From Bugulina stolonifera (taxonomy: Eukaryota > Bryozoa > Gymnolaemata > Cheilostomatida > Bugulidae), in contig OW285190.1 of the NCBI GenBank assembly GCA_935421135.1, positions 5,270,001 to 5,334,000 of the forward strand: DNA of 64,000 bases, read 5' to 3'. The notes beneath the pieces were generated by a model. It worked only from the letters and a program-made list of their open reading frames with translations, had not been told where the DNA came from and made no database searches. This document shows, one piece after another, positions 24,110 through 48,300 of this stretch (position 1 is its first letter; every line of letters begins with the position of its first letter). The translations under genes and the position numbers were made by a program.

Positions 24110-24554
24110 CAGTGGAACTTGCTTAATCCAAACTCCAAAGGACCACCATAATTGGTTTGAATTAGGCTGAGTTTGAATTATGTGATCGCTTCATGCTGTA
24201 TAATGACATGCATCACATGTACAGGACGACAGTATACAAACGCATTTAGCTAAGAAACAGTAAAGCAATTAGTGGGTTTCCCAGCTTAGCTTGAGCAGAA
24301 ACATATTACTGTAGTAACTACTAATAACTACTAACTACTAGCAACGATTATTACACATGTTGGTGACTAATGCTGGCTGTGATGGTATTATTATTGATTA
24401 CAGTGTGAGCCTAAGCCACATTAAGTTTGAATTACAGATGGTAAGTTTGAATTATTTGAAACCATTCATATAGTGCTCAGCAAGGACCAAGGCTAAAAGT
24501 TTGAACTAACCAAGTTTTTGAATTATTCAAGGTTGAATTAAGCAAGTTCCATTG
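24110..24554. mobile_element. pogo/Tigger-like MITE
   Basis: The terminal inverted repeats are CAGTGGAACTTGCTTAAT and ATTAAGCAAGTTCCATTG, flanked by TA on both sides (24108-24109 and 24555-24556). TA targets and CAGTGGAAC-type ends are typical of pogo-family Tc1/mariner elements. There is no transposase, so it is non-autonomous. Confidence 0.75.
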
Positions 24555-25412
24555 TATATGCATGTATGCGGTAAGTACAAAAGTAATTAGACGAGTGTGA
24601 GTTGAGCGAGACAGCTACAGGCACTTAGTGCGCGTGAATGTCCATCAGGCAGGCTGAGGCCGCATTAATAAATGCCCCGGGCCACTACAATACACTGAAA
24701 TTAATACCACATTAGAAGTGTTCTTGAAATTCAGGTTTATCTCCCCTGCTGATCTTTATCAATATCTAAAATGCCATATATTTATAGTTAGACATGTTAG
24801 CATTTAAGATTTCCTGATATAAAAATTGTTACCACACTTATTGTCACTCTTTCCTTATATATTTTGTATATCCTGTTACTATCAAAGTGGAAGAAAACTT
24901 TAAGCACTGACTTGATTAGGATATCAAGTAGACTGGATATGCGACTTGGCCAGGCAAGGCGCAGGCAGGCAGCACAGCTGAATAGAGCGCTACTGGTTTA
25001 CATAGTTCCCCATTCACAATGGCTAGCTACTGGTCACCAGTGGATACAAAAAGTATACAATAAATCACTTCTGAAGAGTTTGTGTGGAATCCACAACAAT
25101 ATCAGCTGCATGTGCAAGAGTAAGATGTTTTCTATAACCCATGTTTTCTGTTGCCATAGTGTTGCCTTGTCCCTCCCCTCTCCCAACCACATTGGCCCCA
25201 TCAACTTTGAGATGGTGGATACACCACTGTCTAAAACGCTACCAATTTGTCATTGGAAGCTCAGTCCACCTTACTTGAATTCAATTGGCTAGCTAAAGAA
25301 AAGACACTGCGCATATGCACATACTCATTGAGTTATAAATTGATAATACAGTTTAGTAACTGGTCATTCTTGCACTACTGAGAAATTAGCTTACAGAGTC
25401 GTTCTCACTAAT
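24555..25412. other. Intergenic DNA upstream of D8C copy 2
   Basis: A 142-codon frame at 24864-25292 has no domain signal and no paralogue upstream of copy 1, so it is not called as a gene. A TTACAG acceptor-like site ends at about 25396, shortly before the ATG. Confidence 0.35.
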
Positions 25413-26237
25413 ATGACAGTTATTTCAATCGTAGCCTTGCTGGTTCTGTCTACAGTCAGCAATGCTGCCGTACTGTCAGGTTCCAGTAAACTACAGCTGA
25501 TCAAGTACGACTTGAGGATTGAGGTCCTTAGGAAAGTTTTGACAGAGGAATGTCCGATGTATGAGGAGTACCGGAGAGAGGGAAGACAACTCAGCGATGA
25601 AGATCAACTGAATGCTGATAAAATAGTCTACTCAAGAATGTACGCTGACCTTATTCGCTGCCGGAAACTCGACTCTGAATCTGTTGCACCACCTAAAGCT
25701 ACTACACCAACTACAACCACCACACAAACTACCACCACCACACCAACTATAACCACCACACCAACTACAACCACCTCACCAACTACAACTACTCCTGCTA
25801 AACCACCACAGCCTGCTGAATGTCAAACTGCGACAAACTTTACAGAATCGTGGAGACTTGACCACAATGGAAGTGAGATAAAACCAGGTGGAGCTCATTC
25901 AAATAGGGGTTATGCTTGTGATTTACATGCCCAGGCAGACACTCAGTGGTTTAGATTTACTGGTGCTGCAGGTAACAGAATGCTCAACACTTGTCCTAAG
26001 TGGAAAAGTTGTGGTACAGTTGCTCCATTTTGGACAGATGAAGAGATGCCGAAGATTGTGGGTGTCAAGTCTACCATCACCGTGTATGGAGTGTGGGATG
26101 ATGATGACTGCAAGAATGAAAATAAACAAGTAGAAGTAATGAGGTGCTCTACAAACACAGATCATGATCTCATCTACAGGGTTGTTAATCCATACACTGG
26201 TTCTATATGCTATGGTGCATTCTGTGGAATGAATTAA
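25413..26237 (+). CDS. Secreted D8C-domain protein with Thr/Pro linker, copy 2 (274 aa)
   Basis: Paralogue of the gene at 9804, with the same architecture: signal peptide ([19 protein letters not shown]), charged two-cysteine domain, Thr/Pro linker and D8C domain with all eight cysteines (in contexts ECQ, YACD, TCPK, SCGT, DDCK, RCST, ICYG and FCGM). The linker is much shorter than in copy 1 (about 5 hexapeptides against 13), which explains almost all the length difference. The start ATG is supported by alignment with copy 1. The 3' untranslated region is interrupted by a solo LTR at 26318. The coding sequence is intact. Confidence 0.85.
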   Translation: MTVISIVALLVLSTVSNAAVLSGSSKLQLIKYDLRIEVLRKVLTEECPMYEEYRREGRQLSDEDQLNADKIVYSRMYADLIRCRKLDSESVAPPKATTPTTTTTQTTTTTPTITTTPTTTTSPTTTTPAKPPQPAECQTATNFTESWRLDHNGSEIKPGGAHSNRGYACDLHAQADTQWFRFTGAAGNRMLNTCPKWKSCGTVAPFWTDEEMPKIVGVKSTITVYGVWDDDDCKNENKQVEVMRCSTNTDHDLIYRVVNPYTGSICYGAFCGMN

Positions 26238-26317
26238 ACCATCTGATTACATCTATGGCAGCCATTTTCATTTCTGTGGTAATGATCACCTACTGTTATT
26301 ATTTCCTGGTTACATAC

Positions 26318-26730
26318 TGTAATGGACGGCCCCCGATCCGTTCGACCCTCGGCGACCCTTAAGGTCGTTGCTTTAATTACGCTATATTGTATGGATGTTT
26401 TGTACTGATAACGTCTTTGTTATTTGTAAGGCAATTACTGTGTACAGTAATGTCTTATGTACAGAGAATTATACAGTAGAGGGCGGCTCTTAGTATAGGT
26501 AGTCCATTTCTTAATGGGATAGTAGTAGTATTTCTAGCAGTAAGGATCATTCAATACACTTATACTTATAGTTTCTTTCTGGCGTTGTGCTGAACAACTA
26601 GTTAAGGCCATAACTACACACTTGTGGCCGTTGAGGCAAATGGAGACTGCTAAGGCTAGGTAGCGGCACACTGCATTGCTCATCATTTTGTTGGTGTTGT
26701 GTGCACAAACTTTGGAGCACAGACACAACA
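26318..26730. mobile_element. Solo LTR
   Basis: Begins TGTAATGGACGG and ends GACACAACA, that is TG...CA ends, and is flanked by ATAC on both sides (26314-26317 and 26731-26734). No internal retroviral-type genes are present. Copy 1 of the duplication lacks it, which gives a clean empty-site comparison. A solo LTR arises by recombination between the two LTRs of a retrotransposon. Confidence 0.75.
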
Positions 26731-27232
26731 ATACTACTAAAAAACTGAAGTCAAGGCTAGGAAATTGATATTGGTAAAAGCACTCTTGGAATAGCTCAAG
26801 TGTTTACACATCAAAACCGGACGTCTAAACCACCCAGAGCTACAATAAAATATGAAGTACAAAATATTTAGTTATTAGCCTTACTCCTTGAGTATGAACT
26901 GAAAGCTAAGCCTATAAACAGTTCATTTGCATACTTCGGTATTTACTTGTAGATGTACTTTGTTACTATTCATTTGATACATTTGAAAATATGTCTGCAA
27001 GTCTGTACCATACATGTACTGTCCATGTACATGTATGTGCCTAGTTGCCATTCCTTGCCACTAAGTACATGTAAATCTAACACCCATGTCTGTCAATAGT
27101 CTAATATAAAGCATAGTACATTGTAGTAAGTATATTATATTCAGTATGATAAAGAACAACTAGTATAAGAAATAGCAGGGTTTGTATACTAAAGGTGACC
27201 TTGTTATTATTATAAGATGAGCGGTTATTTCA

Positions 27233-27852
27233 TAATAATATGAATGGTAGCTGCCAGAGCACAAATAATATAAAAATTCAAAATCAATATCAAAACATGT
27301 TCATAAAACACTATTGACAATAAAAGTTAACAAAGATCTTGGTTATAAAATGTAAAAGTAGACAATCATAATATAAAATATGGTACATGTTTATGTATAT
27401 AGTTAGCTACTTGATACCACAACAGTAATACATTATGGTTCTATCACACTGTAGCAGTCTAACAAATAATTGCATAGCATGGAGACTAACAATATTACCT
27501 CACAGTAGAAAGAATCAAACTCAGGGGAATTTAGTTTATAAAGTGAAAGACACCATTGTAAATATAGTAATATGGTATTCTCATACATAATTTACTAAAA
27601 GTAGCGTTATGGCTGCACACAACAAAATGTGCATAGTATATATACTGAAGTAGCCGTGCTCTTTTATATGAGAACACAAGGGTGGCAGCTGTGCTCCTTG
27701 TGTGTGCATGCATGTACAGTAGGTAGTTAGTTGGGTTTCCTTGTACAAGTAGATGCTGGATGGTAGTTGTTCTCCCTTGTATGTGTGTATATACAGGATG
27801 GTAGTTGTGTTTCCTTGTATTATAAAGGTGGTAGTTGTGTTCCCTCGTCGAG
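27233..27852. other. Region between D8C copy 2 and the ALDH1L2 stop
   Basis: AT-rich. 27660-27850 holds imperfect repeats of GGTAGTTGTGTTCCCTTGT that run up to the ALDH1L2 stop codon and would form its 3' untranslated region. No clear AATAAA was found on the minus strand. Confidence 0.4.
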
Positions 27853-39586
<11,734 letters not shown>

Positions 39587-39814
39587 CCCCACTCCTTAAA
39601 GTTGTCAATTCGGAGCTACCTTGGCAGAAAACGGAGATTTGGAGCTCAAACTGGTTGCAGCTGGATGCTGGTTGTTATCCACCTGGCAAGTCGTTGTTTA
39701 CTCGCAATTGCTATACATTTTCGGTCTATAATTTGTAGCGGTATTTTGACACGTGCAATATCTTGGTCGGACTAAGAAAGTCGCGTGGTCTGTGCACGCT
39801 ATTATCTAATTTGA

Positions 39815-39851
39815 CCAATGATTACTTGTTGTGACTTTTGCAAGGGCCAAT
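39815..39851. promoter_or_regulatory. Pair of CCAAT boxes upstream of ALDH1L2
   Basis: CCAAT occurs at 39815 and 39847, 32 bases apart, 230-265 bases upstream of the ALDH1L2 ATG. This is promoter-like (NF-Y type) by spacing alone. Confidence 0.3.
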
Positions 39852-40378
39852 GAACCGTCGATACTAGTGTTTTTATTTGTGTCCGCAGCGCCCTCTGTAA
39901 ACACTCCAACTCACATTCTGCACGTTGACTTTGATTGAGTAAATGGTTGATACATGAACAAAATGTACTTGCATTTTAATTTTTATAACCATAAAGTTAC
40001 AACTATAAACGTTCAAATTTACTAGTGGTTCTATAATTCTTTACTTTAAATAAGTGATTAATGTTTGTTATTGGTTAATGTTTGATGAAAGTCAGAGTTT
40101 GATATATTTAATTTTATTTGAATTAACATTTCCTACTTTTAATTTTTTTTATTTAATTTTTATAAAATAAAAATTTTATTTTAAGTAAATATAATATTTC
40201 ATCCAGTAGAAGTAATAGTTATTATTATATTATTTATTGAATAATAATAATTTTTAATATATAGATAATATATATTGATATAAAAAATCCACATCTTTCT
40301 TGGTTAGTGGTTAATACTGATCTGATAATCATACTCTATTAGTTATTTAATTATTATGAAGACAGTCCCCTGAGTATA

Positions 40379-40560
40379 CCTTCTGCATGGAGTTAAAGAT
40401 CCACCTCCGCTCTTTCGAAACAGCGGCAGCCACCAACACCATGGGGCTGATGAAAAGTGGCAGCACCATGACCATTACTCTCTGTTCTAATCTGGTAGCA
40501 TTGTGCTTCACTCCGGGTTCACAACTAGGAGTGACGGAAGAGTAGTGGGAGAGTTGGTAA
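40379..40560 (-). other. Possible exon encoding a membrane segment
   Basis: On the minus strand an open frame reads through EPGVKHNATRLEQR, then the hydrophobic VMVMVLPLFISPMVLVAAAV, then SKERRWIFNSMQK, ending at a good donor AAG/GTATAC (exon edge 40379). The composition is very protein-like, but I found no partner exons between 39.6 and 41.7 kb and do not recognise the family. It could be one exon of a small membrane protein or a relic. Confidence 0.3.
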
Positions 40561-41746
40561 GCTTATGTGCCACTATAAATAAGACACACCTGAGCTGTGG
40601 TATGTGCAATGCTACTGATATACCGTGACATAAGAGTGCCACTTATTATTATTGATGTGTGGAATATCTTACCCGAATTGCTAATACCCCGCTTATGAGT
40701 CAATATAGAAAGAAGTGAAAACAAAGACCGTGTATATGATTCATCACAGGGATCAAGGGCCGCGAAAGTGTCAGTGAAGCCCAAAGTAAACTACACAGAA
40801 GGTGCACAAACCATAGACTGAAGCTCCTGACCCTCATCGTGCAAGCTGAAGGTACCCACAGTGAGCTCTCGTCAACCTATGACAAAGCTGTGAATGATCG
40901 TGCAAATGTTATGTTAATGATCACCAGATCTACAATGCTGTTGTCAGCACCCCAGTCTCCAATGTTTGTAAGCTAAGTAGACCCTACTCCCGTGATCTAC
41001 AATAACATAGATGTTTCATTGCTCCTCAACGCAAAATATTATGAGTTGCTGAATAGCTATATATAGGCCTATGTTTAACCAATCACGTTACATCTGGCCC
41101 ACAGCAGTATTTTTGACTGCCAGCCAGGTTATAATTGTGCTCATGTAGTATTGGCAGGTGACTTGAGCATCCACCAATGATAGCTGCAGACTTAGAGCCC
41201 GATCTGTTTGTAGTATTGGAGGGAGGGGGGTATCAACATCAACAAGGTTGAGAATGTAAGTAGTTTGCCGTTTTGTATTGAATCCAATAATTGACTGCGA
41301 GATGAAGCCTGAAAACTTGCTCAAGATTAGCCACTGTGTTCGATCAAGGATGATATGAGGTGATTTGTCTTTCCCCCGAGATCCCAGGATCTGAATACAA
41401 TCTGTGTTGAATGTAGAAACTGTGTTTGGTGTCATGGTTAGATGACCCATATAGCCTACCAGCCACAATACACTACACATAGTACAATGGTAATTATACT
41501 GTGCTAGCCAATTAAGTGCCATAGAGGCCTCAGATTCAAACCCCGGTCAGAGATGGGTATTTTTATGGATTTTGCATCGAGTCCCAAAATGCTCAATTGA
41601 CAAAGTCAGTATTCCTTGCGTGAACTAGCATTGCAAGCTTCAAATAGCTTGAATAGATCACAGGTAAGCTTATAAGTATCGTTTCTTGGTAAAACGTTAA
41701 ATACTGTATACATATATTTACAGATCGCTAACTAGTAAATTTGGTA
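40561..41746. other. Intergenic and 5' region of FBXO8
   Basis: Frames at 40563-40784 and 41088-41522 (minus) lack any domain signal. A donor-like ACAG/GTAAGC at 41663 and an acceptor TTTACAG ending at about 41722 suggest a 5' untranslated intron for FBXO8. Confidence 0.35.
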
Positions 41747-44676
41747 ATGGGACACCATTTGAGTACGAGCCTAAATGAAGCTGATGTTAGTCACCTTCCT
41801 AACAAATTCTCAACTCGTTTAACAAAGACTGACAGTTTTCCTGATCTTCGAGCTCTACCCCCAGAGCTTGGTTTAAAGATACTATCCAATGTAAGCGCTC
41901 GTGATCTTCGGTTGTGTCGTAGATTTTGGGCGGACTTGGCCAACGACGACCTGCTCTGGAAGAAGTAAGTTCAAATATCTAGTTACTATGCACACACTCT
42001 ATTAGTCTATTCTTGTCTTTGAGCATTGCAGTATCTATAATTAGTGACACTGCTAATGTATCACCATTGTTCCCAGACTTGCCTGAAACAGCGTATTCCC
42101 TGTTGTGTGGAATTCCTACCTAGTTGTCACGATGCACGTTAGATCTTCTATTTTGTTATTTTTTTATCGTTAGAATTAGTAGTATAGCGAAGGTTTTTGC
42201 TAAACCTTCTGCTCTGCTTGCCAAGGATAAATTGAATGATTTTGTTATTTGCCAATAATTATTAGAACATACTGTGTGCATTTCTCACTAAATGTCATGA
42301 GTAAGCAATGCATAGACAACTATTTATATACAGTGTAGTGCTGCTGAGTACTAATTTAGTATCAATGTCTGTACCATACTCGTCTGTGCCAGACACATCT
42401 GTGCTCTTGCACAAATATCTATATTTGGACATAGCTTGTAGCCTATACAGGGCAGCAAATATACAAGGTAATAAGCCTTATCTGACAGCCTGTTTTATAC
42501 CAGCACACTTTTACGTAGCGAATGTACCTGTAGGCTATGTTATGAAAGTTGGGCTAGCTGTACTGCTTATAGAACTCCAAGGTCAACCCAAGGTCGTCAC
42601 TTCTGGAAGAGTCTGTTCAACTCTTTAGAATCTGGCACCGACTCATTCAACACGTATATAACCGACGAGGTGAGTGAGTGATTATTCTCACTTTTTGACA
42701 CAGAATACAGCCGAATTGTCTGGCCACCTAGATGCTGAATTTAGATTATTTTTTGTGATTCTTATTGCTATAACAGTCAGCGCTCATATTTTCATAAAAT
42801 ATTAGAAATTATATATGTTATATACATTACAATTGTAGTTGTGATAATTTTGCTGTTTGACATGCATGTAATACTACATGTAGGCCTAGTATGTTATCCA
42901 TGGAAGGACATTATTATATATGTTTTTATTTCTAGTCTCACTCTGGTCTCTATATTCTACAATCTATGAGAGTTTTAAATGACAATCCCGAAGATGTGGC
43001 TGAATTCATACTTGGTACAGACCTACTTAAGACTTCACACGTTGTCGCTCTCTTTAAGCAGAGGTCTGTATTGGTAACAGAATACACAGGATGTCATGTT
43101 TATAGCAAGTAAAAATGTTTATTTATATAAATATTTGACATCAGTTCTACGAATTTCTTGTCCAATGCATCATTGATTGTACGTGCAATTCTGTAGATTG
43201 ATATGAACTGCTAACATACTATATAGGGTATCTTATGTTACAGGTACGAGGTGTTAGCATACTATATAAGGCAGGGCTGGCCAAACTGGCCCGTGGGCCA
43301 CATTTGGCCCACTTGCTCATTTTTTGGTGGCCCACTTGAGCTTTGTGTAAAACTCTGCAATTGTTGTTGAATGAACATGCAAATATCAACAATGTCAACC
43401 ACTTAATTTTATGTTCAACTATATTTAATTGAAACAAGAATAAAGTGGCTCACCTCAAGTATGAGAATTTGATATTATATGGCCCACTTCAAAATAACTT
43501 TGGCCAGCCCTGATATAAGGTATAATATGTTACAGGTACAACGTGTTAGCATACTATAATATAAGGTATATAATATGTTACAGGTACGACGTGTTAGCAT
43601 ACTATATAAGTAAACATGATTTCCGTGGCTGGTTCCTACCGATAGCCATGAGGTCGTTCTTCTTCAAGTTGTCTCTTTCCACCAAAAGACTGAACAGTTT
43701 TATTCTCCATCTGCTTTCAGAATTCTCTGCTCACTACTCCGACTGTAACCCAACATTTAATAGAGGTACGTATGGCACACACAACATGGTGTAGTTGTGG
43801 AGTTGTCTTCCTGTTTAATTCGGAGTCCACGCTAGTAAGGACTCAAATTGAAGGCAATGATTGTCAACAAGTAGTAATGAAGATAACAATCTTCAGTTGT
43901 AGGTCAGGCATAATATAATATTGGGTCTTTGGTGATACAGAAATTAATAAAATAATTTCTCGAAGGGAGGACAACTTCTAATTAACTCGTATGCTTGTCG
44001 GTTTGTGACTGTTTGGAGTTGCCTTTTCAAGCAATTCCAAGTATCATAGTAGTCGGTCTTCCTACACCTAATGCATAGCAACATTTAATGTAGTATTGAG
44101 GGGCAAGATAATTCAAAATCTTGACACATTTTATGCTAACTGGATAGCCCAGGATGGAGTGCTTGAGTGACACAGTTTACTAAGCTCAATATTGTATACG
44201 ACTGAGCTCCAGCTCTATTAAATGTATACATCATGGTGCATTATGAAAACATTGCATTCTGTATAATATTGATATCACACTAATTAGCCTCTATTAGCCT
44301 CTGCTCTTCCATTTATAGTATACAGTTTACTTTACCTCATTTTGCATAGTACAGAGAATATCTGTATGCATATTGGTTAATATCTAACTTATACATGTAT
44401 GTAGGCCTACACGTACTTTTCAGCGATTGTGTGGTACAAATGTATCTCATTTTAGACTCAATGCTGGTGATGGTACATTCGCTGATACTGCTGTCAAATG
44501 ATTTATATAACCCAATAATCAAGAACAAGATGTCAAAGAGAGAGTATATAAAGAACACCTTGCATGCACTGTCAAGTACACAGCACGACCCTATAGATAT
44601 AGAGTACCTAGGACATGTCTATGACAATGTATATTTAGTGGGCCATGTAGCACCTGAAAGGCTGGATGGTGTGTGA
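41747..44676 (+). CDS. FBXO8: F-box only protein 8-like (F-box plus Sec7 domain), 281 aa
   Basis: Exons 41747-41964, 42573-42669, 42936-43063, 43584-43765 and 44456-44676; phases close to 281 residues (human FBXO8 is 319). Residues about 35-73 are the F-box (LPPELGLKILSN, then WADLANDDLLW), which in this family binds SKP1. Residues about 105-281 match the FBXO8 Sec7 region: NPEDVAEFI, HDFRGWFLPIAMRSFF, CNP, HSLILLSNDLYNP, KNKMSKREYIKNT and a C-terminal GHVYDNVYLVGHVA. Family role: SCF ubiquitin ligase subunit linked to ARF GTPases. The N terminus is shorter and the middle is very divergent. Exon 4 may start 48 bases earlier at a duplicated acceptor, adding 16 residues in frame. The gene converges on the CABIT gene, with 686 bases between stop codons. 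Confidence 0.87.
43238..43620 (+). repeat. Three copies of the FBXO8 exon 4 acceptor
   Basis: TTACAGGTACGA[C/G]GTGTTAGC (with one variant) recurs at 43238, 43530 and 43578. Each carries an acceptor and the first exon 4 codons (YDVLAYY). Copies 2 and 3 are 48 bases apart, so the reading frame is kept between them. Copies 1 and 2 are separated by the hAT MITE. Confidence 0.9.
43272..43512. mobile_element. hAT-type MITE (241 bp)
   Basis: The terminal inverted repeats are CAGGGCTGGCCAAA and TTTGGCCAGCCCTG. The 8-bp target duplication ATATAAGG is exact on both sides (43264-43271 and 43513-43520). An 8-bp duplication with CAGGG-type ends is typical of hAT elements. No transposase. Confidence 0.92.
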
Positions 44677-45362
44677 TATATTCCCTCCGACTCGCTAGTA
44701 AAACAATATCCACACACACTGCCATTATTTAAACACCTTTTTTTACCTATTTACCTATGTTTCAAATGTTATTTGAATGACTTCATGTTAAACCAATGGA
44801 ATATGCCTGGTCATGCTGTTTTATAAGATGTATATGCTATAATGATGTATCCACATTATAATATACATGTATTTTTAATTTTATTAAATATTTAATGAAT
44901 ATTTAATTTTTTATATTGTATTTTATTCATTGTGCAGGTAGATAGCACAATCAGAATACATTACTTTTATGGAGCAAGCAGCATTGTAGTATTATATTTA
45001 GGTAGTATAAATATTGCAGCAAATGGACATAATAATGGTAGTAATCAATTTACTTGTTCATACAGAAATGCATGGTTAGGCTACTCATGGCCACTCTAGG
45101 ATCAAATCAACTGGAATAGTCATTCTTGGAAGATTGGTACTATTAATAATAGTTGAAGCTATTCACTCAGTAAAGATATTGAAGATGCACCTCAGATGAT
45201 GGTATAGAATACACTGGTGTATAGAACTAGTACATGAAGACGCTATTGAAATTCGGTTATTCTATCACATATGAGATATGACTGACTATAACCTGCTCAT
45301 TTTGTCACGTACGGCTATTGGGCACCTGCTCATTCTGTCATGTACGACTACAGGGCACCTGC
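44677..45362. other. Convergent 3' region of FBXO8 and the CABIT gene
   Basis: AT-rich. TTTATT (minus-strand AATAAA) occurs at about 44878 and 44931 and could polyadenylate the CABIT gene. 45290-45365 holds three copies of CCTGCTCATT[T/C][T/C]GTCA that end at and include the CABIT stop codon. Confidence 0.45.
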
Positions 45363-48300
45363 TCATTCCGTCAATTGTATCGTTGCAGAAGGTCGAACAG
45401 GTCTCATGTATGTGTCGTCATTTGACTTGCTGCTACTACTTGCTGGAACACTATTGGTTATAGCTCTGTTGCTATGTTGTGGTTTCCTGTTTCCACTAAA
45501 CAAACTAGTATTAGTTGGGGGTTTACTGAAATCACGAGAACTGGTCGCCAAGGGTTTGAGACTTCCTGTGCTTAGCCTCATCTTGAGCTCTTCAATTGGA
45601 TCATTTGGAAACTTAAGTTTTTGTGGGGATTTATTTGCCGCTTCCTGTGCTGAAGTAGGCATTGGCTCCGCCTCTGATGCTGTTGGCTTAATTGTGGATA
45701 AATTTGGAGTTGTCTTTAGCTCACCGTTGCCACCAGCGCTAAACCGCTGACGAATCTCATCTAAATGGCTGACTGGTTTCTGTTTGACAACTGTGGCTCC
45801 AGTTGACTGATCATCATAATCCGGAGCTGGAACTTCGATGGTTGCGCTGCTATCTGATTGGCTATTTATTTGTGAGTTTGATGAAGGGAGCCTACCAGAT
45901 GGGCTATCGGAAAGCTCACTCCTTGGTGGCTCTGGTCGCCCATTGTAGGATTCACTTAGAGTTATGTCACTGAATCGTACCGTAGGTCTGCCACTGTTTA
46001 CAGATTCCTTTGTCACGCTGTTGTCGGAGGGTGGACTGTTGTACGTGGAACCTAACCTATAGTGGGGGGAGCTTTCCTGACCATTACTGGAGTGAATTTG
46101 ATAATGTATCTCACCGCTTTGACTGTGGGAGGAGTTTGATATATAGTGGGAGGAGTCTTCCTGGTTATGGGAGGAGCCTCCTTGATTAGGGGAAGAGCTA
46201 TCCTGGTCCTCCAAGAAATCATAATGGCTATGAATAAACTCATCCAAATGGTTAGTATCATGTGGTGGTAAAGAGTGGTCATGTGACGTAACGCTAGAAC
46301 TTGAACTGATGGTACATGGAGTTATCCCCTCTGTATTCTGTGCTGATAAGGGTTGAGTCAAGTCTATAACCTCACTGTGATGTGCATCTGGTAACACATG
46401 CACGATCTCTAAACCACGCAGAGATTTCTTAGATTTCCTCTTGTTATTGTTGTTATTTTCATCTTCCTTCTTATGAAAATTATTTAATATGTCTTTCATA
46501 GAAGGGTGCTTGTCCCTTCTACGTACCGAAATCGTGCTGAATCTAGAATATAAAAACAGTCGAACTGTACAATGGTTGACTACTACTTCTCGTTTAAATT
46601 TATTGGCTAGCCTACAACGTGACCTCAATGTTCCCTTTCCTGTACTATATGTATAAAGTAGTGTATTTCCACGTAGCCTTTATTAGCTGTTAGTCAAATA
46701 ATTACTGGCGTGTATGATCTCCATCGGGTTACTGAAAGTAGCAAAAGCAGTATTGAGTCACAAACTGACTCAGTAATACTTTACTATGATAGTAGCAGAG
46801 TTCTACCTGTAAGCTTTAGATTCTGTGCACCTACCTTTTTAGTAGAGATCTATTACTAGTATCTCTTGTGGGAAGTCGAACTGTTTGTGATGACTTGAGA
46901 TCAGGAGTTGTGCTCCCAGTTAAGTCAAGCCTATTGGGAGTCATGGCACCTCCATTTACTTGTGCATACTGAACAGGGGGAGATAATGAATAACTATCTA
47001 CAGTTACAATGTCACGGTCTGTCGCACCATTCATGTTAGAATAGGCAGAGGTAGGCACAGAGTTTGACTTGAGACGAAGTGTTTGTGGTCTTTCGGGTAA
47101 CTTTGGTGGGAGAGTTTGACTCTTTCTAACGATATCGTAGAAGTCCTTATGACTCAATGTTTTACCTGAAATAAAGTGAGGTAGTGAAATCTACTGAGTC
47201 ATATAATATTATAATTATGTTACATATATTAGATGTTATATATATTATATGTAGCATAATTATATTATATGCTACCATGTATTATATGTAACATATATTA
47301 GACATATTATATGCTACACATATTATATGTAACATATATTACATAATTATATTACATTATATATATTATATTTATATTATGATGCGTTTCATGCAGACGA
47401 AAGAATCAGACACTAAATTGTTGTACCCCTGTTTACACTTCTATACCCTCGAGTTATAAAGCTAGAAAGGGCACGGGGTCAATCAATACAATTAAATGTG
47501 TGAACATGGACACCAACAAATATATACAATGTATTACATCTTTTATTTCACTTTAGACTTTGAAAAATTGGAAATACGACTCTCAAATATCAAAGCAATA
47601 TAGGCACTCAATACAAACTATTCCTAACAACTCAAGTTGTCTTCTCTCATTGCTCTTTGATCATAGAGAGGATAACTCCTGCTTATTATCAATGACTACA
47701 ATCAGCGCACTCCATTATAATTAGCAGCACTGACCTGGATGTGCGCGTCTTACAGACATGTTGACGTGGTGATTCTTTATGTCATCCATATTGACTCGAC
47801 ACGAGTCGGCAATGGCCAACATCTCCTGTGAATAACTGGAGAGTTCAAGGACATCATCAGGCCGAGGATGGTTACTGTCTGATAGACGATAGCCAAGTAT
47901 CACCTTATCACTGATGATCTTGATGAGCCTGTATATACAATCGTGAGCTCTGATTGGTCGAAAGAATGCTATTTGGAAATGGCAATATTGTACAGTTGTA
48001 AATACATGTACATTTTCGCAATAACTATCACAATAGAAGATTGAATGAACATACATGTACTAACAATACAGCATCGAAAGGAAGAACATATTTTACTATA
48101 CTAATACTAATTTCACATGTTCAGTTGGTCAAATATGAACCATTTTACTTAATATTGTTTGCAAATCATTCCCTATAGCATGCACTATATATTGCTTTCA
48201 TGGAATGGAACCTAGTATCTATGTAGGGCCAGCATTGTATAGGCCCTCGCTACACAGTATACATGTACTGTAGTAGCAAACCATGCATGTACATGTAGCA

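Larger units (their letters stand above)
25385..27232 (+). repeat. Segmental duplication, copy 2
   Basis: Counterpart of 9770-11320 in the same orientation, carrying a 413-bp insertion (26318-26730) absent from copy 1. Homology fades after GATGAGCGG near 27222. Confidence 0.85.

Noticed and set aside
24864..25292. 142-codon plus-strand frame before D8C copy 2
   Set aside because: Not conserved upstream of copy 1 and no recognisable domain.
41088..41522. 144-codon minus-strand frame upstream of FBXO8
   Set aside because: No domain signal and no splice context; kept as intergenic.
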